A stretch of DNA of 64,000 bases. Source: Rhizophagus irregularis (taxonomy: Eukaryota; Glomeromycota; Glomeromycetes; Glomerales; Glomeraceae). How positions within the stretch are numbered: the first letter of the stretch is position 1; each line of letters opens with the position of its first letter. This document shows positions 31,970-43,079 of the stretch, in pieces. The notes under the pieces were generated by a model. The model was given only the letters and a program-made list of their open reading frames with translations. It did not search any database and had not been told where the DNA came from. The position numbers were made by a program, and so were the translations under genes. The stretch covers positions 2,542,001 through 2,606,000 of the forward strand of contig NC_089457.1 of NCBI RefSeq assembly GCF_026210795.1, in the 5' to 3' direction.

Positions 31970-33000
31970 TATCAGTCGGTAAAAGTAGAAATCCATCGCA
32001 AAAAAAAGGAAATGATGGGTATGGAATCGCGCTGACGGGTACAAGTGTGACGCTAAAGCTCAAGAATGGACATTATATGTTTTATAAAATAATACCGGCA
32101 GACGTTAAATTGTCAGAAGATGAGTTGCGTACAAAGTAGTACAAGATGATTTAAAAGATTTACAAGACGATCAATTATTATTCAAAGTATGAATATATTT
32201 ATTAATATAGTTGCGGGCTAAACTAGTTTTTGAATTTGGAAAAACATCTAAACCTCAGTTTCGACAATTTTTTTATAAGAATTTATTATAGTTTCGTCAT
32301 TACATATAATTTTTATAGTTAGGTTTTACCAATTTATTATTAAGTTTTTAATATAAGTTTTACCAAGTTTCGCATTTATTATTTTTATTATGGAGTTTTG
32401 CCTGCAACCTTAATTATATATTTTTGGTAAGATAATAAGGATTAAAGGAGTAAAATACTTTAAAGATGAAGATAAGTTAGCAGAAATGGTAGCAAAAACA
32501 TTAGTAGAGGAAGGTTGTATTAGATCATGGATTATTTCGCCTAGGTTCAAAAATTTTAACAGCTTCAAAAAGAATGAATAGTTGTGATAATCAACAAGAG
32601 GTCAGTAAAAGTAATAGTTCGATATCAGACGAAGAAGAAGTAGTAGATACGGTAAATAAGTATAGGCAAGATCTCTTGAACGAAGTAATACCTAACATCC
32701 CTACAAAAAAGTTAGCGGATCATGCAACACTGGAGAAGGTTGTGGAAGTGAAATGAAAAAGGGTAAATGATCAAATAAAGTTGAAGAAAAGTTGACAGTA
32801 AATAAGGTACAGGAATTTGAAAATTTAAATGCGTCTTTTAGCAAAAAAATAATAGCGAGGTAATGAGACTAAGAAACGCGTTAATAAGGAAAAAGAGACA
32901 ATAGGGAAAAATTTCAGAGGGTTACTAGAAAAGATTGTTAGTAATAGTACAGTTAGTAGTTTTTTATAAATAGGTATTTTGTTTTGTACGTTTGTATAAA
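31970..33000 (+). pseudogene. Decayed gene, unknown family
   Basis: Pieces in order: GYGIALTGTSVTLKLKNGHY then FYKIIPADVKLSEDELRTK (about 32025-32135). One frame change later comes VVQDDLKDLQDDQLLFK with a donor GTATGA at about 32189. After an intron-like gap comes IIRIKGVKYFKDEDKLAEMV (from about 32437). An acidic region follows (SNSSISDEEEVVDTVNKYRQ, HATLEKVVEVK), then a stop and a charged coiled-coil-like stretch to about 32960. At least three frame or stop lesions are seen. The layout suggests an N-terminal globular part and a C-terminal coiled coil. I cannot name the family. Confidence 0.5.
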
Positions 33001-33098
33001 GTGTATATGTTCGAGACTTGTAAAAAAATAAAGTATGATAAAAAAAATAAAATACCAATAACCCATTACTCTGCTAGAAAAATTCCAGTTGCTTAATC

Positions 33099-33230
33099 CC
33101 TGTAAAAAATCAATCCGTTTTTTATATTCCATCTTTTTTTCCGTAAAAAGCTCGAATTAATAACCTTATATCACGGAATTTATCGAAAGACGGAATTTTT
33201 ACAGAAATAACGGATAAAATTTTTTATAGG
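33099..33230. mobile_element. Small TIR element, about 132 bp
   Basis: CCTGTAAAAAATCAATCCGT on the left pairs imperfectly with ACGGATAAAATTTTTTATAG plus G on the right. It is non-coding. Confidence 0.5.
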
Positions 33231-33410
33231 TCCACTTGAAGCGTTATCGAAATTGAACAGCGCGTCTTCACGTTTCTAAAATTTCTCTCAATAGTACTAA
33301 GTTCCGAAAATCGAAAATCCTCACATCTAAAATAAAACTTGAAGCATATAATAGAAAATTTGCTTTTTGAAAATTTTTAACATGAAATCACGTGACTTAA
33401 AATAAAAGTT

Positions 33411-33714
33411 TTACTCTTGATTCTTCAACGGTTTTGAATTTTTAGCTGGCGGGCTAATTTTTAGCCTTTTTTCATTCAAATTCTTCTCGTCTACACTTTT
33501 ATTTTCATCTTTTAAACGTTTTGTGAAATCATCATTTAAAGCCGTATGTAAATTTCCTAATCGGTTCATTTTTCTCTGCTGCTTTGATGATTTCTTCTCC
33601 GATTAAATAATATTCGGTGTCTAATTCATCCATAATATACTGTTCCTCTGTATTAATACCCGTTTTCATCGCAACTGTCTGTACTACCTCTACCGTTATC
33701 TTTTCCCATTCCAT
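33411..33714 (-). pseudogene. Small gene of unknown function with one apparent frameshift
   Basis: From the ATG at 33714 the frame gives EWEKITVEVVQTVAMKTGIN then YYLIGEEIIKAAEKNEP and stops at 33532. A second frame, open across the same bases from 33569 to 33411, gives NRLGNLHTALNDDFTKRLKD and a Lys-rich tail (KRLKISPPAKNSKPLKNQE). Both halves look coding, and together they would be a protein of about 110 residues: helical in front, basic and disordered behind. One frame change near 33565 separates them, which may be real or an assembly error. The family is not recognised. Confidence 0.45.
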
Positions 33715-34489
33715 CTTATTTAAATTTATAAAATTATTTAGAAAATTATAAATTTACATATTCAAATATAATTATTATACATCCCATGATTTGACGCAAT
33801 CATATGATGCAAAGGACGTATCTTTTAACCATAATTAATTAATTTATATCACGTTTCCTTATTTATAAGTGATGTTTATTTGAAAGGATAAGCTTAAAGT
33901 TTACAGGAAGCTGTAGATATCATTGATCATCACGGCTCCGCCATGAAATCGAGGCTGATCCGACTGATCCGTGAAATAGTATTGTTTGTGGAAACTAAGC
34001 TTAGCTTTTAAAGTTTAGATTATCAAGTAAACATAATAAATCAAAATATCATATGAGATTCTAAAGAATTCAGAATATTGTCATCCAAATATAAGTATTA
34101 CAAATAAGCCACAAGTATTACATATTTAATATTTGAAAAAAAAATTAAAAAAAAATTCCGGCTTTGAACATACATATACGAAGAAAAAAAGTCAATTTTT
34201 TTTTCGCTTCTATTTGTGGAATTTCCTTCCACAAAATGACCACTTACCACTTCTCTTTGGTTTACCAGACGATTTTATTTATTACATTTTAAAATATCTT
34301 CATCATTCGTGTAGAGCAGCAATCCCTTTGTTTTACGCACGTTCCTTTTTACGTAACTAATAAAAATATAATCGAAGACAATAAATCTAATAAAACTTAT
34401 GGTATTAATAATGTTAATATTTGTAATGAGAATAAATCATCATTTGAATGATAGAAATATTTAATTTAATAAATTATATTATGAGAAAG

Positions 34490-34770
34490 TGAGAAAAGAG
34501 CATAGAAAATCGATTCCATGCACAACCTCTCCCACCTGAATGTCCTCTACCAACAGAACCAATTGGTTTTTTCTTTTTTACTCTCGTATGGAAGAACGTC
34601 ATATTTATGACGAACACAGGGAAATAACACACCACAAACTCCCTTTTTTAGTTCTTTACAAAATCTCTAACATGACAAAACTTTCCGCACAAGGATCTAC
34701 CATATAGTCTCCTTTATTATTAATAACTTCAATTAAAGCTTTTATCAAATTATAAGGCTTTTGTTACACT
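34490..34770 (-). pseudogene. Possible DNA methyltransferase-like relic
   Basis: The minus strand reads PYNLIKALIEVINNKGDYMV then VDPCAESFVMLEIL. The D-P-C-A motif after a hydrophobic strand resembles motif I (DPFxGSG) of N4/N6-type DNA methyltransferases, which binds S-adenosylmethionine. The following frame KELKKGVCGVLFP and a Gly/Arg-rich piece (GRGHSGGRGCAWNRFS) lie in other frames. The fragment is too short for a firm call. Confidence 0.3.
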
Positions 34771-34780
34771 TTTTAATTGG

Positions 34781-34968
34781 GTTGCTAGGACCCGAAAGAT
34801 GGTAAACTATGTCTGAATACGGTGAAGTCGAGGAAACTCTGATGGAAGCTCGTAGCGGTTCTGACGTGCAAATTGATCGACAAATTTGGGTATAGGAGCA
34901 AAAGGCTAATCGAACCATCTAGTAGCTGGTTCCTGCCAAAGTTTCCCTCAGGATAGCAGAAACTTGAT
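34781..34968 (+). rRNA. Fragment of large-subunit (25S/28S) rRNA gene
   Basis: About 188 bases match a conserved part of eukaryotic LSU rRNA. Words include GACCCGAAAGATGGT, GGAAACTCTGATGGA, GCTCGTAGCGGTTCTGACGT, AATCGAACCATCTAGTAGCT, GGTTCCTGCC and CCCTCAGGATAGCAGAA. It carries many substitutions against the canonical sequence and has no flanking rRNA, so it is a decayed fragment and not a working gene. It sits on the sense strand inside the split F-box pseudogene. Confidence 0.9.
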
Positions 34969-35804
34969 AACGAAATTGGTAAAATTGTAGAAACGCAAGA
35001 AGAGCTGAAGAAGAGAATGAGTTTTAAGCAATAATTAGCAGAATTAGGAATTAGAAATCAACACATACCTAATCATATGATAATTTTTGAATGGTTTAAA
35101 GGCTCTTCAAATTTATTAATTAGCTTTACACGCACTAAACAGCTTTAAGAATTTTTGTTCGACATTTTCATCGATCAATTCTAACACGACGATTATTATG
35201 ATGATTGATATTTATTCAGTCTAATCCTAACTTTAATATTCCCGATAACTTCTGATGTAGAATTTTTAAACTCATGAGTATCAACCAGTTGAATACATTG
35301 TCTGGTTAAATTACGGAATCTGTTATCTAATGAAGTAAAGGAACATAGGTTCAGTTTCTGGACATCCGGACATGACGTCATCAAGTATAGATAGAAAGTA
35401 TATAGTAGTTATTATAATCTATCTACCATAGAATCATATACATAAATCATTTTAATATCATATAATATTCTTAAACCCCGTATTTCAAGAAGGTTAATTA
35501 TGCAGAGAAGAATTCTTCCAGTAGACAACAAAATGTCTTGTCGAAGATATCATCATTGTTACTGACAATAACTAAGTAGTCTAAGAAGTTGAAGGAGTTA
35601 TTTGGAGAGAATAGTAGCTTCTCCGGTTGGTTTTTTATGTACCCAGGTTCTTAGTTTTGGTGTGTCGGTATAGATGTACCATACGAAAACTGGCACGTAA
35701 TCTCAAATCTCACACAACGTTTAGATAACCTAACCGAAAAAAGCGCTAATCATGAAGAACCTTTAATTAATGGAAAAAGCAAATCAGAATGGCCGATAAT
35801 GAAA

Positions 35805-35905
35805 ACCTAATCCACTTATCCTAACCCTATCCTAACTTTATCCTAATTCCTAATCCTAATTCTAATCCTAATTCCTTACCTAACCCTAACTCTAATCCTA
35901 AATTC
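35805..35905. repeat. Interstitial telomere-like CCTAA repeats
   Basis: CCTAA, CCTAACCCTA, TCCTAATTCC and ACCTAACCCTAACTC words are repeated for about 100 bases. They look like degenerate CCCTAA/TTAGGG telomere repeats on the C-rich strand. Confidence 0.65.
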
Positions 35906-35907
35906 CC

Positions 35908-35998
35908 TTGTCGGTGAGATGATTGTTGGTGAAACATTTGTCTGCAAAATGACTCTGTCAGTGAAACGTCCGTCGGTGAGATAATTTTCGGTGAAAAG
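35908..35998. repeat. Degenerate GTCGGTGA repeat
   Basis: Several spaced copies of (T)GTCGGTGAGATGATT or GTCAGTGAAACGTCCGTC-like units follow directly after the telomere-like repeats. Confidence 0.5.
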
Positions 35999-36955
35999 AA
36001 ATGAAAGCGACCCCGGACGGCATTGTCTCTATATTGTTTATGATTATTGATTCATCAAATTTTGAATCAAGTACAAAATTGAATTCTTTCGGAAGGTTAA
36101 ACAAACTGGAAATGAAAAATGAATTATGAATAATTCGGTTACCGTCGCCATCACCAATTAAAAGAAAGTTTTACGCTAAGGCACGTGACATTTTTTACGA
36201 TATTCTGGCAATGAAAGTTATATGAATTCGCAGTGGTATAATTTGCCATTATGTTTGATGTTCTGATACAACAATATTCATCTAGTACTATTGCCTCTTG
36301 GGTTTTCGATGATCGCAATATTAAGTTCTAGTGATAAAAAAAGAGTAATGCTTTTTTTCAATCATTGAACGAGAAATGGGGCGTATCATTAAGTGAGGTC
36401 AAAAATCGAATGTAATCAAATTATTTTTCATGATCAAAGTTTAAGCGCGAGTGGGTACTTTTTAAGAGATTTTAATAAAAACTAGGTATAAATCATAAAT
36501 CATAATTAAAAAATTTTGAATATTGCTAATGCAAAGATTATTAAATCAACTCTTCTGCGAATTTTGGATAAATAAATGTACTAGTATCCATCTCAATAAA
36601 AAATAATTTTTTTCTTTGTTTTTTTTTTAATTTAATTCTTGCGTAAAAAATTGCAATTGAAAAAAAATTTTACACTAAATCACATGATCAAAACTACCAA
36701 TTAAATGAAATTAAGGGGAAAGGAGTAAATGATACAGTATATGGAAATTGGAAAAGCTACCAGTACTACTTAACGAAAGCAAAAACATAAGTTCATTGAA
36801 GCCATGAATCGCATCACAAAAATCTTGATCAATGGACGCTTAAAATTACTAAAATTTTAGTACTACCAAATATCCATATCGTGGAAAATTTTGATAGCAT
36901 ACTATGACTATAAAATAATCCTCAAGAAAAAAAAAATAAATGAATAACTTTTTGA
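35999..36955. other. No gene seen
   Basis: AT-rich, with no open frame of note on either strand and no recognised repeat. Confidence 0.45.
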
Positions 36956-36959
36956 CTAT

Positions 36960-37230
36960 TGAATTCTACTTGTTCATAGAAATAAAAATGAGCTATTAAT
37001 ACATTTTTGATAAATAACGTAAATAAATAAATAAATAAAAATAATTCCTGTTCTTTAGAACATTTTTCTTTGATAATATCTTCTCAGTTTAATGTGATAG
37101 GCGCGAAGTTTCTTTATACCTAAAAATGCAATTAATAAGTTTCGATATTATGGAAGTTTTGTTGTTATATACAGGTATACTGTAAACATGAGATGAATTC
37201 GGAATTCTCAAGTAATGGATAATAATGACT
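36960..37230. repeat. Copy of the dispersed repeat of unknown nature
   Basis: Shared words: AAAATGAGCTATTAATACAT, GATAGGCGCGAAGTTTCTTT and ATAATGACTCCCAAGCTTGA. They occur in the same order as in the arrays at 24.5-25.7 kb and 41.9-42.3 kb. Confidence 0.55.
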
Positions 37231-39095
37231 CCCAAGCTTGATTTATAAAATAGATAAATCATGTTATAATAAGCGTTATTTACCTTTTAATTCACAAAGA
37301 TATATGTTTCGATTTTTGTGCACTTGCGATACTGTGTTCAGTTTTTGATTTGTTAAATAACTCTTTTTCGTTACACTTCAAGTACTATAATAGAAATTTT
37401 GATATTAAAATTTATTAGCACGGTTTATAAATCATTACGTGAGCAAGAATCATATTGATTGGGATTTTTATTTAAAAAAATTTTTGGATTTCAACATAAT
37501 TCGGTATAACGTGTCATTTCAGATTATACTGTACGTGTCGGGTCGCATACTCGCATATTATGTCAATTGATCATTTATGTATCGTACGATCCCATTTTTC
37601 TTTCGGTGTGCTGTGCGTGACTATTTCAAGATATCAAAGTGTGAGCGAACACAATGTTTCATGCAGATTATTTTACAAGCGAATATTGAAAATTTATATA
37701 AAATACGCGAAATTTGTAAGCTATAAATGATCTTATCATCTTACGTTATAAAACTAAATAAATTCATGGGACATCATATTCAACCCTTTAATAACGTCAA
37801 GACATGAATTATAAGATGATATATTCTGCCGCTTGACTTCAGTACCTTTTATTACGGCTCTCACATTTGTCCAACCATCCTTGATATATCTTTCAAGGAT
37901 TATTTGAATTAATATTAATTCTATCGAGTACATGTTTACTAGAATGAAACGGTTCGGTAACTTTGACGGTTTTGACGAATTCATTTGCCTTTCAATACGC
38001 TTATTTCTTGTTCTCTCACTCTCGTTTTCTTGTTACTTCTTCAACATATTTTACTAATCTACCAAAATGATTCGCGCTTTCATATGTATTGAGAGATTCT
38101 GAAAGAAAAAAATTAATCTGGATGAAATAAATGCGATAAAAATAAATAAATAAAACGAATAATATTTATTATTTGAGATCGCAATCCAGACTTGATATGA
38201 AACGGCTATTGTTATCTGTTATCATTTATAATTTACCAGAGATTTCCAAGGTCCTTATTTGAGGAACTTGAAGAACTTTGTAACCTGTTGTTCCGGAATG
38301 TGTCATTGTTCATTGTTTTCGTAAAAAAATAAAAGACGAAAAAACTTTGATAACACCCATGCTCTAGAATTGAATACATACAATGTTAAAAATAAAACAG
38401 GGGGTCGAATAGTGATCGAATTAAAAGAAGTCGAAAAATATTAAATATGTTTGATTTTCAATCTTTTTATCAGTAGCCACAACAAACACTCGTTGGAATC
38501 TTTTCATGTTTAACCCTGACCAACTTTTTTTTTAAATAACAAAAGAATCAATTTAATTAACGAATTAATGAATTATGAAATGTAAAAGTCGCTTACCCAT
38601 TTAAAATTTTAGTCAAGCCTCGTCGACTTTGTACAATTATCAATTTTACTACTTATTATTTTTAGGCATTTCGTTATAGTCTTTAATAATTTAAGAAAGC
38701 TAAATATTCCAGTTCCTACTTGACGATATATATAGTCGATACTTTACGTCGTCATATGATGTTTCTAAATATAAATACATTTGATATCAACCTGATTACC
38801 TTTGTACATATTTTTGTTTTCTATACGTTCATTTATAATTAAAAATTAATTTGTTCATTATTTATAATCCGAGTTTTATCTAATAAAAAACGGGATTAAA
38901 ATGGGTCCATAAATTTTTACAATGATATTCTACTTAATATAGTTTACCAAGTAGTTCTTTTAAATAAAATAAGCGGAACAACCGTAAACGTCAATTAATA
39001 CGTTTTCTATTAATATCATTTTTTGTTTGCTACTTCACTCTTTCCATTCCAATAGTGCTAAATTAATTAAATTGTTTGATTATTATAATAAAGAC
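37231..39095. other. No supported gene
   Basis: One minus-strand frame of 76 codons (37754-37984) has no recognisable similarity. The rest has frequent stops. Confidence 0.4.
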
Positions 39096-39119
39096 GTCAC
39101 TTTATTTGGAAGATTTAAT

Positions 39120-39870
39120 GCGTGATTTAAAAAATATCTGTTTCAAGAAGGTAAATATAAAACAAGTCCAAAAGAAAACATATCTGTTGCAAAATCAGCC
39201 TTAATTTCTGTTTCATTCTCGCATGCTCTTGTAATTTCAGGAGCCGATAATTCGTTACGATTTTTGCATTGTCTCTATCGAGTCAAATCAATCAACTTCC
39301 AATTTTCAGTGCAACCATCTTTCTCTTTTTGAAAGTATATTATATTTTTAGGTGCTAGTTCAGTGTACACTATAAAGAAAATAAGCCAAGAATGTATGTT
39401 ATCAGTTAAAAATTACTAGACGATATTGTTATTTAGAATATTTACCTATATTACTATTTTGAAGTTCCAAGAGACCGTAATAATATCCTAATAATATATA
39501 TTTATCTATCCACATTTAAAAAATTATGAAATTCATAAAAGGAAATTGAAGTTGCTATTAAATAAATTTACCCTTATTATGTCATCTTTCCCTTTATACT
39601 GTATCATTGACTATAATCTTGATGACCTAAAATGTTTCCAAATCATATAAGACATTCGCATACAACAATTGTTTTCCGTAGGTAAACGGGGTAATATTCC
39701 AAATTTTTCTTGTTCTATAAAATTTTATCATATAAGGAACCTCTTGCACATTATTATTCACTTTATATACGTCAATGACTTTGCCATGTCGAATTTTTCT
39801 TTTAATTTTATATAGTTATTAATTAGAGGACAAATTCCTCCAACTTCGCCCTCAAGGTTTTTAAATTGTT
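39120..39870 (-). pseudogene. Kinase relic
   Basis: The minus strand from about 39365 to 39150 reads PKNIIYFQKEKDGCTENWKL then a LID in the DFG position, ELSAPEITRACENETEIKAD and DFATDMFSFGLVLY. These match the end of the catalytic loop, the APE motif and the start of helix F of protein kinases. Upstream pieces to 39870 (GICPLINNYIKLKEKF) look coding but are in other frames. Stops are present. It differs in sequence from the TKL copies elsewhere in the window. Confidence 0.6.
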
Positions 39871-39973
39871 ACATACTATTATTATTTATTTATTTGTTAA
39901 AATTAATAAGAAAATAATCCCAGTTTGTAATTGCATTTAATCATTTTGTAGCATGATGCAAATATGAAATTTT

Positions 39974-41196
39974 AGGGATTGGAACCGGTTAAGACGGTTA
40001 ACCGGTTAAAACTATATTTATCATAATTCTAGTCAGATTTATATAATGCGGCCCAGAGACATGTAAATTGCGACCACGTGTTCCTAAACTTGAAGTTTTC
40101 ATGCCGAATTTTTTTCTATTTATTTATAATAATTTTAGTGATATACACCCACCTGCCAAAAGTATCCGGACACTTCTAAAAAGTGACCATTAAATCACAT
40201 TATTTCGACGTCCAGTGATCAGAATTTAATGATTTATGATTCATTGGATTCGTCTAATTGAGACGCATCTAACCGCAGTATTTTCAAGTCTATAAGTTCA
40301 ATAGATCGGAAGTTATTGCTGAATGTCTAAAAACAGTAAAATGCAAATAACTTTTGATCTATCAATTCTAGAGACATGAAAATAATAGATACAATGTACC
40401 TTAACAAGACAAATCTAATGAATCATATTTCATCTTTCTAAGTTTAATAGAGAAGAAAACGTTGTGAAATTTGTATATGTCAAATTTTTAAAAATGAATA
40501 ATGAATTATTTGCATTTTACTGTTGAAAATAACATCTGATCCATCAAATTTAGAGACATAAAAACACTGCAATTAGATGCATCTTGATAATATGAATTCA
40601 TTGAATTATAAATAATTAAATTCTGTTCACTGGTTATTGAAATAATGTGATTTAACTTTATGAAGTAATTCATTTTTCGTCTTTAAAAATTTAACAAATA
40701 CAAATTTCACAACTTTTTCTTCCCTATTAAACTTAGAAAGATGAAATATGATTCATTAGATTTGTCTTGTTAAGGTACATTGTATCTATTATTTTCATGT
40801 CTCTAGAATTGATAGATCAAAAGTTATTTGCATTTTACTGTTTTTAGACATTCAGCAATAACTTCCGATCTATTGAACTTATAGACTTGAAAATACTGCG
40901 GTTAGATGCATCTCAATTAGACGAATCCAATGAATCATAAATCATTAAATTCTGATCACTGGACGTCGAAATAATGTGATTTAATGATCATTTTTTAGAA
41001 ATGTCCAGATACTTTTGGCAGGTGGGTGTATAGTCTTCCTATAACTAAATATGCAAGTAAAATCAAAAATTGGTACAATTTGCAGTAAAAAAAGTTTTTA
41101 AAATATTTTTAATATTAACCGGTTATTAACCGGTTAAGACCCTTGGTTAACCGGTTTTTAACCGGTTAAAGGTTTTTTTGGACGGTTCCAATCCCT
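39974..41196. mobile_element. TIR element with AACCGGTTAA-rich ends (host of a nested element)
   Basis: AGGGATTGGAACCG on the left pairs with CGGTTCCAATCCCT on the right; TA flanks the GGGATTGG core on both sides. Both ends carry several copies of the self-complementary word AACCGGTTAA. Without the nested element the body is only about 335 bp. It is non-coding. Confidence 0.75.
40144..41030. mobile_element. Foldback Tc1/mariner-type element, 887 bp, nested
   Basis: The ends are TACACCCACCTGCCAAAAGT followed by ATCCGGACACTTC and the complement, flanked by TA. The words CAAAAGTATCCGGACA resemble Tc1/mariner terminal repeats. Inverted arms of roughly 350 bases (for example TCGACGTCCAGTGATCAGAA against TTCTGATCACTGGACGTCGA) surround a diverged centre. 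No transposase frame is seen. Confidence 0.8.
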
Positions 41197-41845
41197 AATA
41201 TAGTATAGTATTACAAGTATAAAAGGTACGGATGGGTATAACCTCCTTATACTATTATTATCATGATTGATTTAATATTGACAACGAAATAATAAAACTT
41301 CCATGCAGCACATCGCTGCTGATGTTGTTTTGTAAATTAAAATTCTCATTCCCACGATATTTCTTTCTTTATTAATCGCCATCTGATTATCTGATTTCAA
41401 TTTAGATGAGTTTAATGAATGAAATATCAGTTTGCAAGAAATTTAACCATACAGCTGCAGCATTTCGTGCTAAAGTGATAACATAATTGTAGCAATAATT
41501 AAAAATTTGGAACAAATAGTTGGAGAATATATTCGATCAAGTGATTGTTTTAAGGTTACAAATAATAGTTTTATATTCTCATTTTCAGGTAAAAATAACC
41601 TTCAAACTGCAATAACATTAATAGTTATATATATTGTATGTCACAAAACATGTGGTTTAATATTCGTTGTAATGATTCAAATTATTAGGTCATTTAGGTG
41701 CAATTACCTGTACAGGTTGCTACTCCAAGAATAGTAAGTATTTTAAATTACCGTTTAATAAAAAGTTTGTGAAAATAAGAAATAAGGAAGGAAATTAGGG
41801 CAAAAAAATGAGAAAATTTCAAAGGATTCTTCCATAGAATTGAAA
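41197..41845. other. No supported gene
   Basis: A frame of 75 codons from 41507 has no ATG at its start and no recognisable similarity. Confidence 0.4.
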
Positions 41846-41849
41846 TTAT

Positions 41850-42570
41850 ACATCATGTTCTATTAAACAAGAGACGTGAATAGATGATATTTCTGTCATA
41901 TTCATATGTTGTAATTCTTCAATATTTATAGTTAATACTAAAATACGTCTATATTACTTACCTCTCTACTGAATCCTCCTAATCGCCCGATCCTCTAGTA
42001 ATCCCACTTGTTACATTGTTTTATATTGTAAGATATCCAGAATGAAAATGAGCCATTAACAATATATCTTCATAAAATAATTATCTTTTACGTTCAGCAG
42101 CATTATAAGATAGACGCGAAGTTTCTTCACACTTAAACGCGGTTGATAAATCTTGGCTTCTTTCCATATGATAAAAATCTTTATTGTTATATAGAAATCC
42201 ATGACATTATAATTTGTCGAATTTTATTTAACTCTCAAGTTGAAGAATAATGATCCCATGCTTGATTTGAATACCCACGCTCTCTACCTTGAAAAAAGAA
42301 ATAATCAATAAATTAAACGACGCTAAAGCGATTTACTCTATTTTTTTTTAAAAAAAAAAAAAATTGTCGTCAACTACAATAAATATACTAAATTTTGTGC
42401 AAAAAAAACATTGAATTGACTACAAAGAATGATAAAATAATTAAGTAATATCTATCATTTTTTGTTTCTAAATAAAACATTTCAAAATGAGTGAAATTTC
42501 GTGTAAAAATAAACCTGGTCCCAAATTTACCTTGAAAAAAATTGCGATAAGATAAAAAGTTTTCTGGAAA
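41850..42570. repeat. Segment duplicated from or with 24.5-26.2 kb
   Basis: It shares, in order, GACGTGAATARATGATATTT, AGACGCGAAGTTTCTTCACA, CTTAAACGC, TTGAATACCCACGC, ACGCTAA-GCGA and ACCTTGAAAAAAA with 24530-26225. Both copies lie 0.5-1.4 kb upstream of a gene on the plus strand. Confidence 0.65.
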
Positions 42571-42755
42571 CTAACTAATTTCTTCATTTAAAAATTATTA
42601 AATAATATAGGGAGTAAATTATTTATGCATATAATTTTCGAAAATTCGAAAGTTTCCAACGACATATAATTTGATGACAATCTAGTGATTTTTTCTTGAG
42701 ATTGGTAACAATATTGGAACAAAAAGACTATTATTTCACGAGTCACTGGAATATC

Positions 42756-42786
42756 ATGATTTTCACGGCGCAGCCGCGAAAATCAT
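42756..42786. repeat. GC-rich hairpin
   Basis: ATGATTTTCACGGC, loop GCA, GCCGCGAAAATCAT: a near-perfect 14-base stem in AT-rich DNA, about 300 bp upstream of the SPRY gene. Confidence 0.6.
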
Positions 42787-43079
42787 TGATATACGTATTC
42801 CGTAAATAACTATTACATACATAATGAATACAATTATCTGGTAAGTAAATTATCGACATCGCGATTTGTTGATCAATATCTCATTCTGAACAATTTGATA
42901 TCATTATGAAATGTCATTATATATTTATTTATTTGTTTTAAAAAAGCCAAATTTGGTTGATCATGTGCGTATCACAATCGGAATTTTTCATTAATGGTTT
43001 TTTTTTTCCAGTTTATTGAAGAAAAATTTTTTTTCTTTTCTTTTTAAAAAAATTTAAAACAAAGGAAAAAAAATTATTA

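Larger units (their letters stand above)
34235..35290 (+). pseudogene. F-box/LRR pseudogene split by foreign DNA
   Basis: 34235-34460 matches the start of the F-box gene at 21256 (GLPDDFIYYILKYL, CRAAIPLFYARSF), with about 45 bp missing inside the F-box and then stops. 35085-35285 matches the same gene about 320 bp further on (IIFEWFKGSSNL, and QSNPNFNIPD-like codons). The 34470-35080 DNA between them has no counterpart in the paralogue and holds a methyltransferase-like relic and an rRNA fragment. The nearest intact relative is the gene at 21256. Confidence 0.8.

Noticed and set aside
34781-34968. Functional rRNA gene
   Set aside because: Only about 188 bases with many substitutions and no flanking rRNA sequence.
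37754-37984. Minus-strand frame of 76 codons
   Set aside because: Has an ATG but no similarity, introns or conserved neighbours.
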